From Enchytraeus crypticus (taxonomy: Eukaryota > Annelida > Clitellata > Enchytraeida > Enchytraeidae), in the NCBI GenBank assembly GCA_905160935.1, contig CAJHZI010000426.1, positions 43,501 through 107,500 on the forward strand: a stretch of DNA of 64,000 nt, read 5' to 3'. This document shows, piece after piece, positions 49,359-60,869 of this stretch (positions are counted from its first letter, which is position 1; each line of letters opens with the position of its first letter). Made by a program: the position numbers and the translations under genes. The notes below the pieces were generated by a model, which ran no database searches, was not told the origin of the DNA, and saw only the letters and a list, made by a program, of their open reading frames with translations.

Positions 49359-50325
49359 GGGGAGAGCGGGGCAAGTTGATATGAGGGTAGGTTGATACAA
49401 GTGGCATAAAATTGCCAGTTTTGATTTCTTTCCAACGAGAGGCCGTCTACATGTAGTACCAGTAGTTCTACTTCTTGACACATTTCCGTTAGAAAATGAA
49501 ATAAGAGGTTTAGAAACAATAGACAAAATTGTTTTTATTCACTCATCTAAAATAATCAAGGATGTTTTCATAAGCTTGTATAATCAATACGTTAAGCAAG
49601 ATTATTAATCTTTTTATATTAAAGTAAGCCTAGTTATACAGTGCATCGACTGTGCTGTTACCGTTTGTCTACTAATAAACGCCAATTTGCTATTAAATTT
49701 TTCATACACGAGTGTGGATGGGGCTAGTTGATACATCGTGCGTGGGGCAAGTTGATACATGTATCAACATGACACTTTTAAATAGAAAAACAAGAAAAGA
49801 GTGGATAACGTTATTGAGTGTTAAATGTGGGCACATTATGATTGCACAAATAGAAATCAGCACTTCATTTGTCCAAATTGCAACTCTTATGATGCTATAT
49901 AGCCATACAATTTAAAAAATAAATTTCAAGATGATAAATTCGTATGTGGTAACACGTAAATGTACGGTATGAGAAAAAAGCCATAGATTTAAGTAGTTTG
50001 CTCTAACTACTGACTGCTCTGAATATTATATAGCTGTAACTATCACCCTCTTGCGACAATTCAATCAGCTAATGGTATGTGTATCAACTTGCCCCTCGTC
50101 AGTATCAACTTACCCCGCTATGGGGCAGGATGATACAATTTGGGTTATGATATTTGAAGTCAATTTACTGTTAGTTGTTTATTTGTATCGGACCGGTTAT
50201 GCATTGAATGTATCACTGAAATATGTTGCTAAAATAATATATAGATTGGATTGTTCATGTCCTAATATATTATTGTAAAATTGGCAAAACGTTAAAATAG
50301 TATCAACTTGCACCCCGCTCTCCCC
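49359..50325. mobile_element. Non-autonomous DNA transposon with GGGGCAAGTTGATA ends
   Basis: Left end GGGGAGAGCGGGGCAAGTTG, right end complement GGGGAGAGCGGGGTGCAAG, each flanked by TA. Internal copies of the end motif recur in both senses near both ends: GTTGATACAAG, GGGGCTAGTTGATACATCG, GGGGCAAGTTGATACATG, TATCAACTTGCCCC and TATCAACTTACCCC. The 967-bp body has no transposase frame. Clustered sub-terminal motifs are typical binding sites for a transposase supplied in trans. The superfamily is not assigned. Confidence 0.85.
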
Positions 50326-50340
50326 TATAATTATATATAT

Positions 50341-50394
<54 letters not shown>

Positions 50395-50397
<3 letters not shown>

Positions 50398-51139
50398 GGT
50401 GAGTAAAAAAAAGATAAGACCTGCAAAAAGTTTGAATATCTCAGGCTATTGTTAATATTTGTAAATTAAACTTTTACCAATTAATAAGGGACTAATTTCT
50501 GGTGGGGTGGCCAATTTTCATCCATTTTGGTGCATAGATTGCCCAGTTATGCATGTTCCATCAGAGCAACCCCCCATTTTTACCTTAAAATGGCGTTTGA
50601 TACAACGGTAAGGGCAGATTGCACTTCATTGACGAGAAGGTAAGGTTGAACTCTCAGTATTACGTCAGTACTTTGCTTCCGGAGCTGTTTGATGATTGCC
50701 ATGATCTTCTACCAAATGGTTTCATCTTTCAGCAGAATGGTGCTCCGGCTGATGCATCTCGTCATGCACAGGAAAGGATCAGCGAGAGAAACCCGGATTA
50801 CATCAAGAAGAATGAATGGCCTCCAAACTCACCCTATCATAATCCTCTGGATTACCATATCTGGGGAACCATGCTGCATCTCTATCAGAAACACCAGCCG
50901 AAGCCTAAAAATAAGACAGAACTGCAGGAGGTGCTTTACGCCATTTTTAGGTAAAAATAGGGGGGTTGCTCTGCTGAAACTTGCATAACTGGCCTGTCTA
51001 TGTACCAAAATGGATGAAAATTGGCCACCCCATCAAAAATTAGTCCTTTAGTAATTGGTAAAAGTTTTATTGTAAAATATTAACAATAGCCTGAGATATT
51101 CAAACTTTTTGCAGGTGTATTCATTTTTTTTACTCACCC

Positions 51140-51141
<2 letters not shown>
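50395..51141 (+). mobile_element. Fold-back element of mariner type with about 190-bp inverted repeats
   Basis: Left arm 50395-50590 and right arm 50950-51141 are near-complementary (CAGGGTGAGTAAAAAAAA; AAAGTTTGAATATCTCAGGC; AAAATGGATGAAAATTGGCC complement). It is embedded in TA microsatellites on both sides. The interior holds a C-terminal transposase remnant. An RNA through it would fold into a long hairpin. Confidence 0.9.
50619..50954 (+). pseudogene. Transposase remnant, IS630/mariner type
   Basis: 111 codons, C-terminal part only. GFIFQQNGAPADASRHAQ corresponds to the second catalytic block (usual QQDGAP; here Asn replaces the Asp) and EWPPNSPYHNPLDYHIWG to the third (Asp kept). With the N-terminus and first Asp missing and the second mutated, it cannot be active. 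Confidence 0.85.

Positions 51142-51206
<65 letters not shown>
51142..51206. repeat. TA microsatellite
   Basis: Continues the TA tract found left of the fold-back element (50340-50392); the element probably inserted into one TA array. Confidence 0.9.
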
Positions 51207-51209
<3 letters not shown>

Positions 51210-51369
51210 CCTACATATATATGTTATAACTATGGTTTGATTTTCAGGACAGTATTTTCCTCGTCACTGGTTTCTGTCGTCCCTTCAGGGACGTTTCCCC
51301 CTTTGGTCTATGACACAAAATTCCACTCAGTATGGTTACAATGGTACCGTACTATAGTACGATACCCCC

Positions 51370-51510
51370 TAAGTTTGATTTTCAAGTACCCCCGGAGAAT
51401 TTCTTCACGCAAACTGTCATCGCTGGCAGGGTTCAAATCCGGTGCTCGTCCAAAATCTGACAGCTATAGGTTCCTCAGAGAGGAAACTGACATTAATTAA
51501 GCTTGGCGAT
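51370..51510 (-). repeat. Possible diverged tRNA-SINE
   Basis: CGCTGGCAGGGTTCAAATCC supplies a B box and GAGGAAACTGACATTAATTA the shared SINE tail motif. The head does not clearly match families A to C. Overlapping open frames are not supported as genes. Confidence 0.4.
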
Positions 51511-51969
51511 GGCTTTAGCTTTTTACTTCGCCTGGATCCACATACAAAACTATTAACCAAGATACTGAAAATGACAAAGAGAAGCTGTTTCAGAGACTTT
51601 ATATTTCTTGTCATTTTAAAGGCGACATCACTTTCAAGCTTGATATTAGACTATTTTGTTAGATAATCTCAACTCGTATGCAGCAATAACAAATCTCAAG
51701 CGATGCTCAACAAAGAGCGAGTTAGTAGAAGTTCTACAACGTACGCGTGAATTTCTGCTGTGGATCTACTCTGCGTTCAGATCTTTGGAAAATAAATATT
51801 GATGAAAGGTTTTAATTGAAAATGTTGACAACCCGAGATGATTATATGAACTCTGAGGATGTTGTACTGTAGAATTTATTCGATCGACTGAAGTATTACG
51901 TTTAGTAAACAGTATGATAACAAATAACGAAATAATAGTAAGATTTTCTCAAACGAATGAAAGAGCTTT

Positions 51970-52190
51970 GGTATGGTATGGTACAGAGAGGAGTGGAGAA
52001 TGTCCATTCGTATCCTGACCCCAGTTAAACTGGGATTAAAGCGAAGATGATGATGATGATGAAGAAATAGTATAACAACAATTTTTTGGCAGCAGCAACA
52101 ACATCAACAATAAGAGATCCATTGTCGTCGATGACAACATCGAACACTATTGAACTAAAGCCAACCCGACACTAAAAACGGAAATTTTTG
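51970..52190 (+). repeat. Family E fragment followed by family G fragment
   Basis: GACCCCAGTTAAACTGGGAT and a GATGATGATGAT tract, then ACAACATCAACAATAAGAGA and GATGACAACATCGAACACTA of family G. Confidence 0.55.
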
Positions 52191-52477
52191 TATTAAAAAT
52201 TAGGGGCGTTAAAGACAGAAACTTCGTAATTAAGGGAAGCCTTTATGCTGTAGTTACTATTTACTGTTTTGTTCTTATTGCTCACTGTCACAGTGTTGTC
52301 ATTCTCAAGGAATTTTTAATGTTCTGATTTATTGCAGAGCATTGCGAGCAGGCTTGCTCTAGTCGTGGGAGAGTTCTGTCTATAGCTCTGCAAGGTCACA
52401 TTGCTCTGAGCATTTATAGGCCCGAGGTATAAATTACTAAGAAACAATGATAAGATTAAGGAATTTTTCCTCTCTTC

Positions 52478-52838
52478 TCTTCAGTTCTCTGCCAAATGGC
52501 AGTTGCAAAGTACATATTCATACTCAAAGTCTGCCTTCTCGCTCCATAAGAGCACTCCTTTGATCAAACAGTTAATCCCTTCACAAAGTCTATGCCTTAT
52601 TCATTCCTTATGTAGCCTATTGCTAGGGAAAAATTAGTACTGCTTCTAAGGTTGTTTCCCTTTGCCTTCCTCAGTTAAATGGATTGATTACCATTTAATC
52701 ATGGGGAAAATATTTCATGGTGAGGTGGGTCCCATCTTGTCATCCTCAGCTCCTGCCGTAGTCGCCCCTTACGTACACGCAACAGATTGTTTGCGGTTGC
52801 CCTATTCTGAAGTGGTCCAACCACACCCGAGCACATAA
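52478..52838 (+). repeat. Dispersed repeat family D
   Basis: Full forward copy, from TTCTCTGCCAAATGGCAG to CAACCACACCCGAGCACA, close to 27412-27779. Confidence 0.78.
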
Positions 52839-53399
52839 TAAACATCTAACAGATAATTATCCACAGAAGAGTCCTGATTTATCACTGTCAGATAATCAGA
52901 AAATGATCGATAAATGTATAACTGTGGTTGAGGAAAAATAACTTACTCTAGCCCAAAGATATGGCATATAGCATATAGAGTAAATCTTTATTCTATGATC
53001 TAGCCTGTAAATTAGTGCAAATTAATGAAGAATCTAAATTCTTTAGCACGTTAAGGTCATGACACACGTAGTCAGTGTGAATGCTCGTTTAGATCTGTAA
53101 TTATTTGAAGGAGATCCTACAAGTGTGTCCTATAACCAGTTAAGCATGATCCAGCAATTATAGATAAGTAAATTCATGGCTCAAACACTCTCCAAATGGC
53201 TCAAGCCAAATGCAAGAAACGGTAGCAATAATTGCGGTTATAGCTGAGAAAGTCTTGAAGAAAAGGTGTTTCTTTCACTCAAAATCGTGACCGAGGAGAA
53301 CCATTTAACTAAATATAAACTAAACTAAACGCTCAGTGTTGGCTATGCCCTGAGACCCTCAGAAGAATTGAACTATGCTAGGTTTAATTCCCGGTCAAA
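52839..53399. other. No feature recognised
   Basis: AT-rich unique sequence; no frame longer than expected by chance, no repeat matched within the window. Confidence 0.5.
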
Positions 53400-53460
53400 C
53401 TTATTGACATCATCATCATCGTCATCTTCCCTTAAGTCTAGTTTAGCTAGTAGGGTCGAT
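53400..53460 (+). repeat. Family E fragment
   Basis: CATCATCATCATCGTCATCT then CCCTTAAGTCTAGTTTAGCT, matching the start of family E. Confidence 0.55.
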
Positions 53461-53555
53461 AAACTTACGTGCATAAAAGCATAAAATCTTACATTTTCAA
53501 GACACTTATAAATGTGCAGAAGACTATAAGCTGATGAATTGATTTTAAAGCTAAA

Positions 53556-53692
53556 AGCTGGTAAAGCTAATGTTATCGTCAGCTTCCTCAATCGAAAGCG
53601 ATGTCAGTGACGGGCGAGCCCTGGCTTTGAACCCCGCACATACTGATCCGCGGGCGAATATCTTACCGACTTCTCCACTGGCTCCAGCCAAT
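53556..53692 (-). repeat. tRNA-derived SINE, family B
   Basis: Full-length minus-strand copy; B box complement GCTTTGAACCCCGC. Confidence 0.85.
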
Positions 53693-53724
53693 TGTGAGGT
53701 TGGATACAGTGGGTTGAGGTGACA

Positions 53725-53880
53725 GAGCTGCTAATAATAATAACAATAATAACAACAATTAGAGTGCTACAGTCATCAATGACAGCATCGAGCACTATTG
53801 AGTCAAAATCAAGCCACCGAGCAAAGAGAAGGTCCAAAAACGGTGCAAATTCCAAAATCCAGAAAATCAGTCCAATTGAA
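53725..53880 (+). repeat. Family G copy
   Basis: AATAATAACAACAATTAGAG, GACAGCATCGAGCACTATTG, GTCAAAATCAAGCCACCGAG, AAGGTCCAAAAACGGTGCAA. The clearest forward copy of this family. It starts with an AAT/AAC tract. Confidence 0.7.
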
Positions 53881-55140
53881 GTCCAAAGATCTGTCTGGAG
53901 AAGAATTCTTCATCACAATGTCCCGCCATCTTTTGAGAAGATTTAAGCAAAGTGCGCATACATACGTTGCACTTACTTTATCTAACATGCTGTTGTTGAA
54001 GCTTTGCACCGTTTGTTCTTTCTACAAATCTAGGTATATGTGGTCAAATACTGTACACACGCACTGTTTATACGTGCATATGTATATGCATGTATAAATT
54101 GTTTCACTTTATTTGTGTATGCTCGTATTGAAAGCAAATGTATTCTGTGTGCAATGCATAAGCTGCAGTGGTTTTGTCTGACATGCCATTGTTCAAGTGC
54201 TGCAATGCATGTTCTTTCTCACAATGTAATTATTTATGCATTCCGTGTAATAATAGCATCAAAAAAATACTGCTTAGTCACAAATCTCTTCACACGTTGA
54301 TACTTCCCTTCATCAAATACCTGAGCTATCTCATTGCATGGAGGAATGTAAAAATTAATATTACAAGTTGAAATAATAGTAATACTACTACTACTACTAA
54401 TAATAATAATAATAGTAATAATGGTGACAAAAATAAAAATAATAAAAGAAATATTCCTGTAGCAATTCATTCGTCTTGCTCTGTGTTGAGAATTCCAGCA
54501 AACACGATCTTGTGTGACATCATTATAATAATAAAATAATAATAATAGTAATAATAATAATAATACTAATACTAATAATAATAATTATAAAAAAAGTTAA
54601 TAATAATAATAATTATTATTACTATTGCTACCGCTATTCTTATTATTACTAAGGTATACATTGAGGCGGAATCTTCATTGCTTTTTTAAAAGCGCGGATC
54701 CTCCTAATAGTCAAGTGCATACGATTAATCGTCCAGTCTACACTGACTAATCGTTGCTCTGCAATAGGCTTCGTTGTTATGCACTTATTTAGTGGAGATC
54801 TTCTCGACCCATGTGTTGTTAGAATCAAGAAGCTCAGCCTTCAAGTCAAGTATTCTCTTCTACAACGTAGGTTATATAAAAATGTAATTTTTTAATCATT
54901 CGAATGAAGTGAAATTGGTTTTTAAAAGCTCAGATTTAATTCTTTAAAGTAAAAAATTCAACAAGACAGAAGTTTTATTAATTGTTTTGCCGCTTTTACT
55001 TTGTCTGTTGAATTTGTATCTCATGTTTGCATGACTTGATCAACACTCGAGTGAGAGAATGACAGTAAACTGGTGAAGTCATGGCTGCTTTCATTTCATG
55101 TCGGCGTCAAAACTGATGTCTATCTCTTGTACATGTAACT
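53881..55140. other. No gene recognised; AAT-type microsatellites
   Basis: AATAATAAT/ATT tracts at 54370-54450 and 54525-54650. Overlapping open frames on both strands (for example around 54040-54300) lack family features and splice context. Confidence 0.5.
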
Positions 55141-55144
55141 GTCT

Positions 55145-55375
55145 TCATTTGTCTCAATGTATATGTTTGTATGCCTACATGTGTGTCTGGTTATAATTGT
55201 CTTCATATGTCTCAGTGTGTGTGTGTTTCTATGCCTACATGTATGTCTGCTTGTAACTATCTTCATATGTCTCATTGTAAATGTTTATATGCCTACATAT
55301 GTGTCTGGTTATAACCGGCTTCATATATCTCAATATTTGTGTTTGTATGTCTCGATGTGTTTTATAACTATTTGC
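55145..55375 (+). repeat. 57-60-bp minisatellite, four copies
   Basis: Unit around CTTCATATGTCTCAATGTAT, GTTTGTATGCCTACATGTGT and GTCTGGTTATAA. Confidence 0.85.
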
Positions 55376-55479
55376 TAATTGCTATAACAAATGCACTGTT
55401 GTTGTCTGCTATTTGCTATTACACTCTTGTTATTCAATAGCACACGGCATTGTTAGTGTATGTTATTTGTTATTAGAAT

Positions 55480-55805
55480 TCTATCTAATAACACATGGTA
55501 CTGTTAGTGTTATTAGACCTCTATCTTGTATTATGTGTTATTAGACTTCTATCTAATAACACATTTGTTATTAGACTTCTATCTAATAACACATGCGTTA
55601 TAAGATAGAAGTCTTATAACACATGTGTTATTAGACCTCTATCTAATAATACATGCGCTATAAGACTTCTATCTAACAATACATGTGTTATAAGATAGAA
55701 GTCTTATAACACATGCGTTATTAGATAGAGGTCTAATAACGCATGTGTTATTAGATCTCTATCTAATAATACATGTGTTAGTAGATCTCTAATAACACAC
55801 GGAAC
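55480..55805. repeat. Array of alternating inverted units
   Basis: TTATTAGACTTCTATCTAAT and ATAAGATAGAAGTCTTATAA alternate with AACACATGTGTTA linkers. AACACATGTGTT and CTTCTATC/GATAGAAG are self-complementary pieces, so neighbouring units can pair as hairpins. Confidence 0.88.
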
Positions 55806-56097
55806 TGTTAGTATCCGTTATTAGTGCTTTATGGCTACAGACAGAGATGACGTTACTTGAATCGGGACTTCAGTAGAAACCACCGAGTACAATAATAAAA
55901 GTCATTGAAGTCTTCCCGTACATGTGCAGAGAGAGACGACAAATTTGCCGACGTTTTTAGTGGCTAGCCACTCTATTAACTGACACATATTTACAGTTCA
56001 CACGTACATCTTAGCGCACTATACCAGCGAAGCACTGGTGCTCCTGAGATTAACACTGCGAACACTACAACAGGCCCCTACCACTACGCTATCATAT

Positions 56098-56290
56098 ACC
56101 CATTGATACAATACGTCATAGCACTAATGCTAATAGACACAATACGTCATAGCACTAATGCTAATAGACACAATACGTCATAGCACTAATGCTAATAGAT
56201 ACAATACCTCATAGCACTAATGCTAATAGACACAATACCTCTTAGCACTAATGCTATTCGACACAATACGTCATAGCACTAATGCTAATT
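56098..56290 (+). repeat. 31-bp minisatellite, six copies
   Basis: Unit ACAATACGTCATAGCACTAA plus TGCTAATAGAC, with CCTCAT or CCTCTT variants. Confidence 0.9.
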
Positions 56291-56404
56291 TCCGGTTGCT
56301 GTGCCAAAATGTGGCGGGCGAGAAAGCGGGACATTGTTGTCTCTAAATTAGGCAAAGATGTTAATTAATGTGACTTATTTAAGCGAAGGTTTTATCTTTT
56401 CCCA

Positions 56405-57030
56405 TGGCTCTCTTTTCTCTCTAAGTGCGCTGCCTACTGGCAGGTCCATGGTATATAACGCCTCCATGCTTCTCTGTCATCCGCTTTCCTCTTCATTTCC
56501 ACATACAGTGTATGAGTGAATCTTTACATCATCCCATGGCATGGTGATAAAACTATAAACATAATCTTAAAATATTATTAAGAGGCGAAAGAATATGAGC
56601 TGAGGAAAGCAACGGGAAACAGCAATCACCTCGAATCCATCTTTTCTTAAGTTATAGGTCAAATTATACATAATGCAACAGTTAGCTTGTCTAATCGCGT
56701 GCTAAAGTCATGTAACTCACAGATTTCTTCCATTGGAAGTGCCTTTAGAACCCGCATCTGACATTGATCTGCGTATTTGTAGAGGATGTTAAATTCAATA
56801 TCTTATTTTATTTTATTGTGAAATATGCATATTGACTGTCTTAATGTCTGAAATAAATAAATTAATGATGATGATGATGATGATGATAAAGTGTGGATAA
56901 AGCAGAGTATTTTCTGAAAGGATTAACTTGCGGACCGTTGAAATGGAGAACTCTTGATAGAGAGCTACATGTACAGCTAACTGTGACTAAGAATATGTAC
57001 AGTACAGTGAATTTGCCACCTGGCTGAATA
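56405..57030 (+). repeat. Diverged family D-like sequence
   Basis: GTGCGCTGCCTACTGGCAGG, ATGGTATATAACGCCTCCAT also seen at 5405-5490, and later GCAACGGGAAACAGC. A GATGATGATGAT tract is at 56867-56888. Confidence 0.5.
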
Positions 57031-57567
57031 ATAATAATAAAGGTTTAACGTCCGTTTCCTCATATAAGGATAATGTCATGGACGTCATTATTAATGCAAG
57101 AAAGAGAGAGATCAATGTATAGTATAGACATTAATATATTCAATTGCATTATACTGGAAGGCTGGATTATAAATACGTTAGTCACCTTTTAGCAGTGGTT
57201 CTTTGCTGTCGACGGTTCAATTCCATTTTTAAATCAAAGGAAATTATTGTTTGCGTATTTTTGCAGAAACTATAAAAGGTTTTTCTAGAATTGACATGGT
57301 TAAAATCTAGTCCTGTCCTATTTTAATACCTGATCTGTCAGAGCCCAGTCAGTCATAAATCCAATGTGACAACACTTTACACAGGAAGTCGGTTTAACAA
57401 GCAAACGTTATGTAATTCTACGTAAAACCCGCCTGAATGGGGTCTTAAGTCACGGGTAGTAGTTACCACCTCCCCGCACACAGTGCTTCACCTTGACCTT
57501 CAAAGAGGTAAACCATTGGAGATGAGGCAGACAAAGAATTGATCAAGAGACCATCCTCTAGATTAGA

Positions 57568-57706
57568 AAAGCTGGTAGAGCAAATATTAACGTCAGTTTC
57601 CTCAAGCGAAAGCGATGTCAGTGACGGGAGAGCTCAGGATTTGAACCCCGCACATACTGATCGGTGGTCGAGTATCTTACCTACATCGCCACTTGTTTCA
57701 GCCAAG
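57568..57706 (-). repeat. tRNA-derived SINE, family B
   Basis: Full-length minus-strand copy ending TCGCCACTTGTTTCAGCCAA. Confidence 0.83.
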
Positions 57707-57724
57707 CACTGTAATGCTAATAGC

Positions 57725-57845
57725 AAAATGCACCATTATAGCTAATACGAATAGTGAAATGCACTATTCGAGCTAATACGAATAGTGAAATGCACTATTC
57801 GAGCTAATACGAATAGTGAAATGATGCACTATTCGAGCTACTAGG
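57725..57845. repeat. 31-bp palindromic minisatellite
   Basis: Three to four units of CGAATAGTGAAATGCACTAT plus TCGAGCTAATA. GAATAGTG and CACTATTC are complementary, so each unit is a hairpin with a five-base loop. Confidence 0.9.
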
Positions 57846-58180
57846 AATATTTGTTCCCTTATTCGACTGGATATTGGCAAGGTTTCTGTAGTGAATAAAT
57901 CATTTCTTATAGAAATAAACATCAGCTGTGTCAATAAAACAGATGAAATTAAAATATGATCTGTAAAATTTAGTCGTAATTATATTATTAAACTTGTTGG
58001 ACTCTTTAATTTCGCTAGGTAATTGAGTAACTCTTTGATATATAGACCGGCACTTAGGGGTCAAACATTATTACTGCACCGTATTCGGCTAAAGCTATTG
58101 GACTTAATAACAAGCAGCCTTAAGTTGGAAACTAACACGGGTTCATCCAGTGACAAAGGAAATAGTAAAAGAAAGATCAT
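57846..58180. other. No feature recognised
   Basis: AT-rich sequence without a credible frame or repeat match. Confidence 0.45.
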
Positions 58181-58183
58181 CTG

Positions 58184-58382
58184 CGCTGATCTCAGATAGA
58201 ACAAAGATAAACTCTTAGAGTACTTGTCTTCATATCCTCAGTACACATCTTCTACATATCGGACATCGACCATGACACCGCTATAGAAATTGTCGGAGGT
58301 TATTATTATTATTTATTATTATATCTCAGATGGAACAAAGATAAACTCTTAGAGTACTTGTCTTCATATCCTCAGTACACTA
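58184..58382 (+). repeat. Direct repeat of about 60 bp around a copied SINE tail
   Basis: GAACAAAGATAAACTCTTAG and AGTACTTGTCTTCATATCCT occur at about 58190 and 58328. Between them 58263-58305 is the reverse complement of the family C tail at 30650-30690. This may be a long target duplication around an insertion. Confidence 0.7.
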
Positions 58383-58739
58383 CAGTACCAGGCGCCAATT
58401 TATGAATTTGTAGATTTTAATACGAGTGCTTTGCGGGGGCTGCAGTTGAAATGAAAGATTAGCAATAAATCTCTACAGCTTATTCGCTGTGTACACTTGT
58501 GGCATCTCATGTGCAAACTCTCAGTGCAAATCTTCCAATCAAGTGTGGCCGGCAGCCCGCAGACTGTGACAAGCAGTCGTCAGCGGAGTTACAAATCAGT
58601 CTGAGGACGATTTAGCGTCCGTCTCGAGGTCTACTCGGTGCAGTATGAGTCGCGATGGTTGTAGCCAAAACTTTTTGGGAAGAGTTTCGAGCTAGATGTA
58701 GACTTGGAGTTAGAGGAATACCTGGAGTTAGAGGCACTA

Positions 58740-58796
58740 TCACATCATATCATATCATATCATATCACATCACATTACATCACATTACATCACATA
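58740..58796 (+). repeat. CATAT/CACAT pentanucleotide tract
   Basis: ATCACATCATATCATATCAT units leading into the tail of the following SINE-B. Confidence 0.85.
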
Positions 58797-58931
58797 AAAG
58801 CTAAAAGCTAATGTTAACGTCAGTTTCCTCACTCGAAAGCAATACGTCAGTAACGTGCGAGCCCAGGATTTGAACCCGGCACATACTGATCCGCGGTCGA
58901 ATACCTTACCGACATCGCCATTGGTTCTAGC
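58797..58931 (-). repeat. tRNA-derived SINE, family B
   Basis: Full-length minus-strand copy inserted within a CATCA-rich satellite (58740-59130). Confidence 0.85.
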
Positions 58932-58959
58932 AAGTGGAGATGTGGGTAAACATCATATA

Positions 58960-59130
58960 CATCATATATACATCAATACGTCATATCACATCGCATCACA
59001 TCACATTACATCGTCACATCACATCACATCTCATCACATCACATCACATCACATCGCATCATATTACATCACATCACATCGCATTACTGCACATCACATC
59101 ACATCATATCACACTATATTACATCACAAT
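58960..59130 (+). repeat. CATCACATCA pentanucleotide satellite
   Basis: CATCA, CATTA and CATCG units. Two open frames over it give only His/Ile/Thr/Ser repeats. Confidence 0.9.
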
Positions 59131-59247
59131 CCAAATCCGAACAAGGAGAGAGGTCCGTACTGTGAAGGGCGGTAGGGAAAAGGATTGACAGCTTAACGGC
59201 GTCAACAGATCTTCAACTTTCATAAAGATCCTTGCGCTTCCATCCGA

Positions 59248-59480
59248 GAGCTTCTTAATAGCGTAGGGGTAACGTCATGAAGTTTTAAATGACAGATCAT
59301 GAGGTGAATTGAACTCTCATGGGTTCGAATTCCAGCCGCCCTGATCTTAGAGTAAAGTCTCGGACATTCACTGGACTGGTTACACGGAAAATGGTCTAAG
59401 TTGCCTAACAGTTTGAACATTATGTGATATTAACAGTGATAGATATCAACACAGTTGATCATTTCACTATAATGTTTTTT
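59248..59480 (+). repeat. tRNA-derived SINE, family A
   Basis: Full-length forward copy: TTAATAGCGTAGGGGTAACG, B box GGGTTCGAATTCCAG. Confidence 0.85.
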
Positions 59481-59924
59481 ACTTTTTTCTTAGAACCTTT
59501 CTCAGGTTGACAACTCTCCAAACAACATTCTCAATATCAAACTTAGCCAAATGAGAGATAATCGTTTCAATAGAGGTACGACGCCCGATTCCTGAACATT
59601 TTCTGTCTAAAGATTGTAGATCGCAGCAGTGTTTGGACTCAAATCAGATTTTAAGTCTGATCTCAAAAACCACTCAGTCTCTACTGAAACGAGTTCTAAC
59701 TTATAAATATTTGCTGATAAATATTTGCATACGACGTAATTTTTTTCGTAAGCATTTTGTGCCTCTATAGGTCAAACATCAGTCTTTAGCAAACAAGGAT
59801 AGCAGCCTTAAACTAAAAGTGAATGAATTTAAAATGTTATCTTCCTCTTACAGACTAGCGTGATACTTACGCGACTTTTGCAGAAATCAAACTTTTAAAT
59901 ATAAAATCTTATTTGTCTAAACTC

Positions 59925-60025
59925 ACTCTTTTGCATCGTTTTTTGGACCCTCTTTTTGCTCGCCGGCTTGATTTTGTCTCAATAGTGCTCGATGTTGACA
60001 TTGATGACTGTAGCACTCTAATTGC

Positions 60026-60085
<60 letters not shown>
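59925..60085 (-). repeat. Family G copy with TTA tract
   Basis: TTTTTGGACCCTCTTTTTGC, TCAATAGTGCTCGATGTTGA and GACTGTAGCACTCTAATTGC, followed by an ATT microsatellite of about 55 bases, the counterpart of the AAT start of forward copies. Confidence 0.7.
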
Positions 60086-60088
<3 letters not shown>

Positions 60089-60368
60089 GGTTTTGCTAAG
60101 TTTTGTTCCCAAGGGAGTTGTCAGAGCGTTCTCTCTGAAGCTGCGATGACTGTATGTGTTTCAGACAGGCGGCAAATAAACTGAATTAAAACTCAACTAT
60201 TGATTTGTCGTTTTCTCTACTCCGCAGTCAATGGGTTGAAGAAATTCTAAATTGGCATCCACTCAGGAGCGAGAATAGGGGGGTTAGCCCCCTAATTCAG
60301 TACTCACAACCCCCTCAACCTTCAACCTTTTCTCCATATAAGCTATAATCAAGCTAGAATGGAGCTAG

Positions 60369-60502
60369 GCTGGAGCCACTGGCGATGTCGGTAACATATT
60401 CGACCGCGGATCAGTAGGTGCGGGGTTCAAATCCTGGGCTCGCCCGTCACTGACATCGCTTTCGAGTGAGGAAGCTGACTTTAACCTTAGCTTTACGAGT
60501 TT
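60369..60502 (+). repeat. tRNA-derived SINE, family B
   Basis: Full-length forward copy: GGCTGGAGCCACTGGCGATG, B box GGGGTTCAAATCCTGG. Confidence 0.86.
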
Positions 60503-60629
60503 TTTTACTAGCAGTAAGGCTCTCGATCAATAAGCCGCAATAAGCTTGATGCTTTGTGACGGTAGATCGAGTGTGTCGAATCGTATTTAAGAGAAGCACT
60601 GCTATTCTGAAGCATGACATTAGAATAAT

Positions 60630-60860
60630 GATCTCTCTCAGTGTTCTGCCAAGTGGCAGATCCAAGGTACATATTCATATATAGGTCCGAGGGCCTATAG
60701 AGCACTCCACAGATAAATTAGTTAATCCCTTCACTACAGGCTTGCCTTATCCAATGCCTTCTGTAGCTTGTGGCTTGGAAAAGCACGGGTTCTGAGGTGG
60801 TATCGCGTTGCCTTCCTCAGTTTTTGCTGTGTCGCCTCTTCCTACAGGTGCAGTTAACGG
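60630..60860 (+). repeat. Diverged family D copy
   Basis: TCTCTCAGTGTTCTGCCAAG, TTAGTTAATCCCTTCACTAC and GTTGCCTTCCTCAG; ends with GGTCGGTCTATTATTC as in family E at 24840. Confidence 0.6.
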
Positions 60861-60869
60861 TCGGTCTAT

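Noticed and set aside
51237..51666. Overlapping 74-87 codon frames
   Set aside because: They overlap a SINE-like segment with B box and tail motif; no family resemblance.
53798..54097. 99-codon frame as a gene
   Set aside because: Its first half is family G repeat sequence.
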